A DNA stretch of 64,000 nt, from contig CAWCUZ010000001.1 in the NCBI GenBank assembly GCA_963798795.1, positions 806,001 through 870,000 on the forward strand, in the 5' to 3' direction. Positions 56,577 to 64,000 of this stretch are shown in pieces. Source of the DNA: CAWCUZ01 sp963798795 (GTDB taxonomy: Bacteria; Acidobacteriota; Vicinamibacteria; Vicinamibacterales; SCN-69-37). The notes under the pieces are model-generated. The model searched no databases and was not told where the DNA came from. It worked only from the letters and a program-made list of their open reading frames with translations. Each line of letters starts with the position of its first letter. Within the stretch, counting starts at the first letter, position 1. A program made the position numbers and the translations under genes.

Positions 56577-59147
56577 GTTCAGTCTCCGGTGTCAGGTTGA
56601 CGCTGATCTCGGACTGGCCGAATTCCACGCGGGCAGCGGCCACGTTGTTGCCGGCGAGCACATCCTGCTGAATGAGCAGCCACACGGGCTGGAAGGCGGC
56701 CGGCAGCGCGAGAGCCGCCGTGCAGGTCACGCCGAATCCCAGCCTGGCCAATGATCGCTGATGACGGATCTCGGTCGTCACCTTCGAAGCGACCGCGTTG
56801 GCCGCGGCCTCGTCGCCTCGCTCGGCCGCCGCCGGACACACGGCGACAATCTCCTCCGCCGTCGGCCACCGTCCGCGCTCGTGCACCGAGCCGTCCTGCC
56901 ACCACGACCAGACCTCTTCGGTCACGAACGGCAGGAACGGGGCGAACAGCCGCAGCAGCACCGACAGCGCGAGCGTGGCGGCCGAAACGGCCGACGCAGC
57001 CCGCGCGTCGTCGCCAGCCCGCCGCCGCTTGATCAACTCGATGTGGTCGTCACAAAAGGCCCAGAAGAACTCCTCGGTGTGACGCAGCGTCGAGGCGTAG
57101 TCGTACTCTTCGAAGTTGCGGGTCGCCAGACGCACCAGTTCCGCCAGATCCTGCAGCATCCCGACGTCGAGCACTTCCGTCACGGGCCCCGCCGGCCCGG
57201 TGCGGGCCAGCACGAACTTCGATGCGTTCAGGATCTTGATCGCCAGCCGCCGGCCCACCTTCATCTGGCCCGGGTCGAACGCCGTGTCCACGCCCGGGCC
57301 GCCCTTGGCCGCCCAGTAGCGGACGGCGTCCGATCCGTGCTCCTCGAGCAGCCCGATTGGCGTGACGGCGTTGCCCCTGGACTTGGACATCTTCTTCCGG
57401 TCCGGGTCGAGCACCCAGCCGGAGATCGCGGCGTTCGTCCAGGGCAGCGCGCCCTCGTCCAGCTCCGACCGCACGATCGTCGAGAACAGCCACGTGCGGA
57501 TGATGTCGTGCGCCTGCGGACGCAGGTCCATCGGAAACGTCTCGCGGAACAGCGTCTCGTCGCGCTCCCATCCGCCGACGATGAACGGCGTGAGCGATGA
57601 GGTCGCCCACGTGTCCATCACGTCCGGATCCCCGGCGAAGCCGCCGGGCACGCCGCGCTGGTCGGCCCGGTAGCCGTCGGGCACGTCAGTGGACGGGTCC
57701 ACCGGCAGCCGATCCTCCGACGGGAGAATCCGGCGCTCGTGGTCGATCGTGCCGTCGTCGCGGAGGGCGTACCACACCGGAAAGGGCACGCCGAAGAAGC
57801 GCTGGCGGCTCACGCACCAGTCGCCGTTCAGGCCGTTCACCCAGTTCTCGTATCGCGCCCGCATGTGCTCCGGATGCCAGCGCAGCTCCCGGCCGCGGCC
57901 GAGGAGCACATCGCGCAGCGCCATCGTGCGGATGAACCACTGCCGGCTCGTGAGGATCTCCAGCGGCCGGTCGCCCTTCTCGTAGAACTTCACGTGGTGC
58001 GTGATCGGCCGGGGCTCGCCCACGAGGCGGCCCCCGTCGCGCAGCGCCTCCACGATGCGCGGCCGCGCCTTCACGGCGGACAGGCCCACGAGCGGATCAT
58101 AGGTCACGCCTGCGCCGCCGCCGCATCGAGCGACTCCCAGCCCGGCGCGCCCCAGGTCACGGGGCGCAGCGTCCCATTGGCCTGGATGATGGCCCTGACC
58201 GGCAGCGACAGCTCCCGCCACCAGGTGACGTCCGTCACGTCGCCGAACGTGCAGATCATCGCGACCCCGGTCCCTTTTTCCGGATCGGCCAGCGGGTGCG
58301 CTTCGAGGCGGACCGGCGCCTGGAAGAGCGGCGTGACGACCTCGCGCCCGACGAGCCGCCGGTACCGCTCGTCGCCGGGATGCACGACGAGCGCGACGCA
58401 GGCGGGAATCAGCTCCGGGCGCGTGGTGTCGATCTCCACGTCGCCGCCGTCGCGGAGAGCGAACCGGACGCGATGGTAGGCGCCGGGCATCTCGCGGTCT
58501 TCGAGCTCCGCCTGCGCCACCGCCGTACGGAAGTCGACGTCCCAGAGCGTCGGCGCCTCGATCTGGCAGGCCTGGCCGCGGCCGAGCAGGCGCAGGAACG
58601 ACAACTGCGAGACGCGGCGCGCGTCGCGGCCGATGGTCGCGTAGGTCAGCGTCCAGTCGACCGACAAGCCGAGGCGCCGCCACAGATGCTCGAACGCCTT
58701 CTCGTCCTCGACGGTGAGGGCGGCGCAGAGCTCGACGAAATTCGGCCGCGAGACCGACACCGGCGGCTGGCCCTTCCCGCCCGAGACCGGCCCCGCCTGG
58801 ACCATCCTGGTCGTCAGCGCCGGGTCGTACGGCAGCGACGGATCGCAGCGCACGCCGTAGTAGTTCTGCACGCGCCGCTCGGTCGGCAGGCCGTTGTCGT
58901 CAAACCCCATCGGATAGAAGACGGTCCGGCCGCGCATGCGCTGGTAGCGCGCGATGACGTCGGTGTGCGTGTACGAGAACACGTGACCGACGTGCAGCGA
59001 TCCGCTCACCGTGGGCGGCGGCGTGTCGATCGCGTAGACCTGCCGGCGGCCGAGGCCGCGTTCAAAGCGGTAGCGCCGCTCGGCTTCCCAGCGATCGATC
59101 CAGCGGGCCTCGAGGCCCTCGAGTGACGGGGCGGACGGAACGGGCAT
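56569..59147 (-). CDS. valS: Valyl-tRNA synthetase ValS (one frameshift)
   Basis: About 859 residues in two frames. The N-terminal part carries the HIGH motif in PPPTVSGSLHVGHVFSYTHTD and the class signature FYPMGFDDNGLPTERRVQ. The C-terminal part has DPDRKKMSKSRGNAVTP (KMSKS) and the anticodon domain. They are joined near 58,110, where DAAAAQA meets a stop and the +1 phase reads GVTYDPLVGLSAVK; removing one base restores the frame. The break falls in the editing domain. This compact type with LPTERRVQ is the short bacterial ValS found in actinobacteria and alphaproteobacteria. It begins the valS-nadC-birA run. Confidence 0.92.
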
Positions 59148-59194
59148 GACGCTTCAGGATGGACGAAGACGTACCGCGGGAGCAAGTCGGCCGA

Positions 59195-59250
59195 CGCCGG
59201 CATTGAGGATTGAGGGATCGGGCGATTGATCGATTGGCCCGTTGTCGAAG
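59195..59250. repeat. Short-period repeat spacer (GATTGA words)
   Basis: The gap between the response regulator and valS holds gaggattgagggatcgggcgattgatcgattgg, several gattg/gatc words in a row. Another AT-richer junction repeat of the same type as at 3.0 kb. It is short and degenerate. Confidence 0.6.
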
Positions 59251-59280
59251 GGGCCATTCGCGCAATCGCGTCACGAGACG

Positions 59281-60384
59281 TCAGTCAGGATTGTTCTTGA
59301 TCTTCTCGATCTCTTCGCGGACGAGCCGCTCGGCGGTGTCGATCACGACCTTGCGAACGATCTCATCGGTCATCCGGCTCAGCACGCGGCGGATGACGTC
59401 CTCCACGGCCTGCTCGGAGATGGCGGTGGTCGCGCTGTTGGCGACCTGCAGCGACGGCTGGGCCTGCTCGGCCGCGAGCAGCGCGGAAAAGGCGTTCGAC
59501 AGCGACACGCGCGTGGTGAGTCCGGGGACCTGCTGCGCCCGCGGCGCCGCCACCATGGCCCCGTCGTCGGGCATCGCCGTGACGACCCCCGACCCGCTCT
59601 CCCAGAGCGGCGCCGGCGGCTCGAGCGGTTCCGGCGGGCCGAGCAGTTCGGGCCCCGCGTCCAGGTCGGACGCACCGGCCAGTCCGGACCCGGCGGCCAT
59701 CCCGCCCTCCGCCTCCTCGAACATGACCTCGATGCGATCGCCCGATTGGGCTGCGGCAAGCTCGGGCATGGCTGATTCCCACTCCGACATGGCGAAATCC
59801 AGGGCGGGCGCCGGCACGGCGCCGAAACCCTCCAGGCTCAGGGTGGCCGTGTAGTCCCGGTCGCGGCCCTCGGCGACCGGCAGCTCGGCTTCCGACATCT
59901 GCAGGACGCGGTCGAGCTCCTCGAGTTCCATCGCGCCCGCGTCGATCTGCGGGGTCGCCGCCGGTTCCGGCGGCGCCTCGACGGGCAAATCCGCCGGCCA
60001 TGGCGTGGCGGCCGGCCGGGCGGCCAGCAGCTCCTTGACGCGCGAGACCAGCTGTTGGGGCTCGAAGGGCTTGACGAGCACGCCGTCGCTGCCGCTCGAC
60101 TGGGCCTGCTGCTCGTCGACCGGCTCGAAGGCGCCCGCGAGCAGGAGGACGGGAATGTGCCGCAGCGCCGGCGACTGCTTGACGTGCGCCGAAACGTCAT
60201 AGCCGCTCACGCCCGGCATGCTGACATCGGCCAGGACGATATCGGGCGGGTCCGTGTCGATCCACTGGATGGCGTGGTCGCCATCGCCAACCGCGACGAC
60301 GCGAACATCCTCGTAGGCGAACGTCAGCTCGATCACGCGCTGAATCGTGACGCTGTCATCGGCGAGAAGCAGTGTGGCTGGCAT
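59281..60384 (-). CDS. Response regulator with C-terminal conserved helix
   Basis: 367 residues. An N-terminal receiver domain (LLLADDSVTIQRVIELTF; phospho-acceptor aspartate in DIVLADVSMPG near residue 53; VLVKPFEPQQLVSRVKELL with the conserved lysine) is followed by a long low-complexity, acidic Pro/Glu-rich linker (about residues 130-300). The C-terminal helix reads VEDVIRRVLSRMTDEIVRKVV, DTAERLVREEIEKIK. The tail occurs in uncharacterised response regulators of acidobacteria and myxobacteria (from memory). There is no DNA-binding domain, so it probably acts by protein-protein contact. No histidine kinase is adjacent. Confidence 0.82.
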   Translation of the reverse strand: MPATLLLADDSVTIQRVIELTFAYEDVRVVAVGDGDHAIQWIDTDPPDIVLADVSMPGVSGYDVSAHVKQSPALRHIPVLLLAGAFEPVDEQQAQSSGSDGVLVKPFEPQQLVSRVKELLAARPAATPWPADLPVEAPPEPAATPQIDAGAMELEELDRVLQMSEAELPVAEGRDRDYTATLSLEGFGAVPAPALDFAMSEWESAMPELAAAQSGDRIEVMFEEAEGGMAAGSGLAGASDLDAGPELLGPPEPLEPPAPLWESGSGVVTAMPDDGAMVAAPRAQQVPGLTTRVSLSNAFSALLAAEQAQPSLQVANSATTAISEQAVEDVIRRVLSRMTDEIVRKVVIDTAERLVREEIEKIKNNPD

Positions 60385-60399
60385 GGGTCGACTCGTCGA

Positions 60400-60807
60400 T
60401 CAGAGGGCCTCGGCCCGGGGCTTCACGTGCTGCTGGATGAACGTGACGATGTCCTGCATCGGACTGCCAGGCAGAAAAATGCCAGCCACTCCCATCTCCT
60501 TCAATCGGGGAAGGTCAACGTCCGGGATGATCCCGCCGACGAGCACGAGCACGTGGTCCAGTCCCTTCTCCTTCAGCAGCTCCATGAGCCGCGGACAGAT
60601 GTGCATGTGCGCCCCGCTCAGGATCGAGAGGCCGACCACGTCGGCGTCCTCCTGCAGCGCGGCGGCGGCAATCTGCTCCGGCGTCTGCCGCAAGCCGGTG
60701 TAGACGACCTCCATGCCGGCGTCGCGCAGCGCACGCGCGATCACCTTGGCACCGCGGTCATGGCCGTCCAGGCCGGGTTTCGCGATGACGACCCGAATCT
60801 TGCGCAT
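60400..60807 (-). CDS. Methylmalonyl-CoA mutase small (B12-binding) subunit
   Basis: 135 residues, the stand-alone cobalamin-binding domain of methylmalonyl-CoA mutase. The base-off/His-on signature DxHxxG is LDGHDRG, and the SxL and GG motifs read GLSILSGAHMH and LVGGIIPD. The large subunit follows 117 bp upstream on the same strand. Epimerase and MeaB, its usual partners, are at 25.4-26.8 kb. Confidence 0.92.
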   Translation of the reverse strand: MRKIRVVIAKPGLDGHDRGAKVIARALRDAGMEVVYTGLRQTPEQIAAAALQEDADVVGLSILSGAHMHICPRLMELLKEKGLDHVLVLVGGIIPDVDLPRLKEMGVAGIFLPGSPMQDIVTFIQQHVKPRAEAL

Positions 60808-60924
60808 GCCGGTCGGCGTCTCCTCGCCCCGGCGGCCATTGTGCCGCCGATTCGCTATGCAATCCTGGCTCCGTTTCGCCGGCGGGCCTTCTGTCCGTCG
60901 GCGGGCCCTCCGGTTACAAAGCCG

Positions 60925-62571
60925 TCAGATCGACGGCACTTCTTCCCACTCCCCCCAGACGTCGCGCAGAGCCCCGCACATCTCCCCCACAGTGGCGTAG
61001 GCCCGCACGCAGTCGAGCAGCGGATACATCGTGTTGTCGGTTCCACGGGCCGCGGCCCGGAGGGCGTCGAGCGTCCGGTCCACCCGGGCCTGGTCCCGCC
61101 GACGACGAATCCGATCGAGGCGCGACAGTTGCGTCTCGGCCGCTTCGTCGCCGATGTACAGAATTGGAATCGGCTCCTCGTCGGTTTCGACGTAGGCGTT
61201 GACGCCGACGATGAGCTGGTCGCGGGATTCCACGGCCTGCTGGAACCGGTAGGCGGACTCGGCGATCTCCCGCTGCGGGAAACCCTGCTCCACCGCGGCC
61301 ACCATGCCGCCCATGCGGTCGATGGCGTCGAAGTAGCGGCGGGCGCCCTCTTCCATGTCGAGCGTCAGCCGCTCGACGAAGTAGGAACCTCCCAGCGGAT
61401 CCACGACGTTCGCGACGCCGCTCTCGTGCGCGATGATCTGCTGGGTCCGGAGGGCGAGCGTGGCGGCCTCGGCGGTCGGCAGCGCGAGCGCCTCGTCGAG
61501 CGAGTTCGTGTGGAGCGAATTGGTGCCGCCGAGCACGGCCGAGAGCGCCTGCAGCGCGGTGCGCACGACGTTGTTGTACGGCTGCTGCGCCGTCAGCGAC
61601 ACGCCGGCCGTCTGCGTGTGGAACCGCAGCTTGCACGCGCGCTCGTCGGTGATGCCAAAGCGCTCGCGCATCACGCGCGCCCAGATCGTGCGCGCCGCGC
61701 GGTACTTGGCAATTTCCTCGAAGAAGTCGCTGTGCGCGTTGAAGAAGAACGAGAGGCGCGGCACGAAGGCCTCGGCGGCCAGGCCGGCGTCGAGCCCCCA
61801 CTGGACGTACTCGATGCCGTCGCGCAGCGTGAAGGCCAGCTCCTGGAGCGCCGTCGCCCCGGCCTCGCGGATGTGATAGCCGCTCACCGAGATCGTGTTC
61901 CACTTCGGCACGTCACGCGAGCAGAACGCAAAGACGTCAGTGATCAGCCGCATCGACGGCCGCGGCGGGAAGATGAACTCCTTCTGGGCGATGAACTCCT
62001 TGAGAATGTCGTTCTGAATCGTGCCCGAGAGCGTCCGCCAGTCGGCGCCCTGCTGCTCGGCCACGACCAGGTACATCGCGAAAATCATCGAGGCGGGCGA
62101 ATTGATCGTCATCGACGTCGTGATGTCGCCGAGCGCGATGCCCTCGAACAGCCGCTCCATGTCGGCCAGCGAGACCACCGACACGCCGCACTTGCCCACT
62201 TCACCGAGCGACAGCGGGTGGTCCGGGTCGCGGCCCATCAGTGTGGGCAGATCGAACGCCACGCTGAGGCCGGTCCCGCCCGCCGCGAGCAGCTGCTTGT
62301 AGCGCTGGTTGGTCTCCTCCGGCGTGCCGAACCCGGCGAACTGCCGCATCGTCCAGAGCTTGCCGCGATAGCCGTCCGCGTGGATGCCGCGCGTGTACGG
62401 AAAGGCGCCCGGGTCGCCCGCGTCGCGCTCGTACGTCCAGGCGGCCAGGTCCTCGGCGGTGTAGAGCGCCTTGACCGGCCGGCCCGAAATCGTGGTGAAG
62501 CGGGCGCGGCGCTCCGTCGCGCCCGCCTGGTCGCCGCCGACCGGCGCCGCCTCGGTCGTGGGGGCCTTCAT
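60925..62571 (-). CDS. Methylmalonyl-CoA mutase large subunit
   Basis: 548 residues carrying the catalytic TIM barrel without the B12 domain, so it works as a heterodimer with the small subunit. It converts R-methylmalonyl-CoA to succinyl-CoA. Conserved segments: PYTRGIHADGYRGKLWTMRQF, GTGLSVAFDLPTLMGRDPDHP, GTIQNDILKEFIAQKEFIFPP, SVSGYHIREAGATALQELAF, LGGTNSLHTNSLDEALALPT and NVVDPLGGSYFVE. The sister enzymes isobutyryl-CoA mutase and related mutases cannot be excluded by eye. The ATG sits 8 bp after a TATAAT, so the mRNA may be leaderless. Confidence 0.9.
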   Translation of the reverse strand: MKAPTTEAAPVGGDQAGATERRARFTTISGRPVKALYTAEDLAAWTYERDAGDPGAFPYTRGIHADGYRGKLWTMRQFAGFGTPEETNQRYKQLLAAGGTGLSVAFDLPTLMGRDPDHPLSLGEVGKCGVSVVSLADMERLFEGIALGDITTSMTINSPASMIFAMYLVVAEQQGADWRTLSGTIQNDILKEFIAQKEFIFPPRPSMRLITDVFAFCSRDVPKWNTISVSGYHIREAGATALQELAFTLRDGIEYVQWGLDAGLAAEAFVPRLSFFFNAHSDFFEEIAKYRAARTIWARVMRERFGITDERACKLRFHTQTAGVSLTAQQPYNNVVRTALQALSAVLGGTNSLHTNSLDEALALPTAEAATLALRTQQIIAHESGVANVVDPLGGSYFVERLTLDMEEGARRYFDAIDRMGGMVAAVEQGFPQREIAESAYRFQQAVESRDQLIVGVNAYVETDEEPIPILYIGDEAAETQLSRLDRIRRRRDQARVDRTLDALRAAARGTDNTMYPLLDCVRAYATVGEMCGALRDVWGEWEEVPSI

Positions 62572-62579
62572 GGAGGTCA

Positions 62580-62585
62580 ATTATA
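62580..62585 (-). promoter_or_regulatory. -10 element for the methylmalonyl-CoA mutase gene
   Basis: TATAAT ends 8 bp before the ATG (62571). With a usual 6-8 nt to the first transcribed base, transcription would begin at or next to the ATG, which fits a leaderless message; no Shine-Dalgarno is present. No clear -35 was found. Confidence 0.5.
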
Positions 62586-62627
62586 TAGGTGTCGCCGCGG
62601 CCGCCGGCCGGCGCCCGCGCGCGTCGG

Positions 62628-62656
62628 TTGACTTCCGCGGACCGGCTTTGTACCCT
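62628..62656 (+). promoter_or_regulatory. Candidate promoter for glutamate dehydrogenase (TTGACT-N17-TACCCT)
   Basis: TTGACT at 62628-62633, 17 bp, then TACCCT at 62651-62656, about 70 bp before the ATG. The -35 is close to consensus and the -10 is weak. It lies back-to-back with the mutase promoter. Confidence 0.4.
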
Positions 62657-62724
62657 CCGCTGTTTGTCTTCGGCCGGGCCGCCCCGGAGGACCGTTCGGG
62701 CCGAAACTGTGGAGTAGTACTGCG

Positions 62725-63975
<1,251 letters not shown>

Positions 63976-64000
63976 TCCCAATCCGCCGCCTCTGCCCCCG

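Noticed and set aside
58104..58110. valS as two genes, with the second starting at a GTG that overlaps the first stop.
   Set aside because: The break falls inside the editing domain, and removing one base gives a normal ValS of about 860 residues; a true split would be very unusual.

Overview
The window is 64 kb of GC-rich bacterial chromosome from a Gram-negative-type, menaquinone-using, probably aerobic heterotroph. It has a lipid A pathway, BamA, Skp and lipoprotein processing. The best guess is an Acidobacteriota member, possibly of the Vicinamibacteria. That assignment rests on gene content (futalosine menaquinone genes with an MqnX-type deaminase, an HspR-controlled dnaK-dnaJ operon, FecR/DUF6600 and choice-of-anchor proteins, split methylmalonyl-CoA mutase) and on GC-rich codon use. 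No rRNA, tRNA, CRISPR array, IS element or prophage gene was seen.

Layout. (1) 1-16,017, all minus strand: clpC, then a long envelope/quinone run bamA > skp > skp > fabZ-lpxA fusion > lpxI > Gfo/Idh oxidoreductase > ubiD-type decarboxylase > cysteine-less MqnE-like protein > mqnA > mqnC > mqnX > ubiA-type prenyltransferase (cut by the window edge). Five consecutive junctions overlap by 4 bp. (2) 16,220-27,959, minus strand: lolD, lolC/E, lysS, nusB, ribH, enoyl-CoA hydratase, small membrane proteins, PfkB kinase, MTA phosphorylase, metallo-beta-lactamase-fold hydrolase, methylmalonyl-CoA epimerase, meaB, acyl-CoA dehydrogenase. Nearly every gene here carries several 1-base frame changes although the protein motifs are intact, so the sequence is probably error-rich rather than decayed. 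(3) 28,016-36,340: a small beta-barrel protein, two related secreted proteins, hemW, a DnaC-like ATPase, and a heat-shock operon dnaK > dnaJ > hspR. An array of near-identical 110-bp hairpin-rich repeats lies between dnaK and dnaJ. (4) 36,642-47,268: FecR/DUF6600 protein, PBP1A, a Vgb-like propeller, a CxxCH protein, uppP, prfB with its programmed frameshift, lnt and a SPOR protein. (5) 47,294-59,147: TPR protein, unknown protein, mobA, argS, a glutamine-amidotransferase-like hydrolase, and a tightly overlapping valS > nadC > birA > unknown > trmA-like run. (6) 59,281-63,975: response regulator, the two methylmalonyl-CoA mutase subunits and glutamate dehydrogenase.

Together the genes cover outer-membrane assembly and lipid A synthesis, peptidoglycan synthesis and undecaprenyl recycling, menaquinone synthesis by the futalosine route, proteostasis (ClpC, DnaK/DnaJ/HspR) and propionyl/methylmalonyl-CoA metabolism (MeaB, epimerase, both mutase subunits). 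The most unusual items are the repeat array inside the dnaK-dnaJ operon, a DnaJ whose HPD motif reads HPG, an MqnE-like protein lacking the radical-SAM cysteines, a FabZ-LpxA fusion, and a recurring class of short-period repeats at gene junctions.
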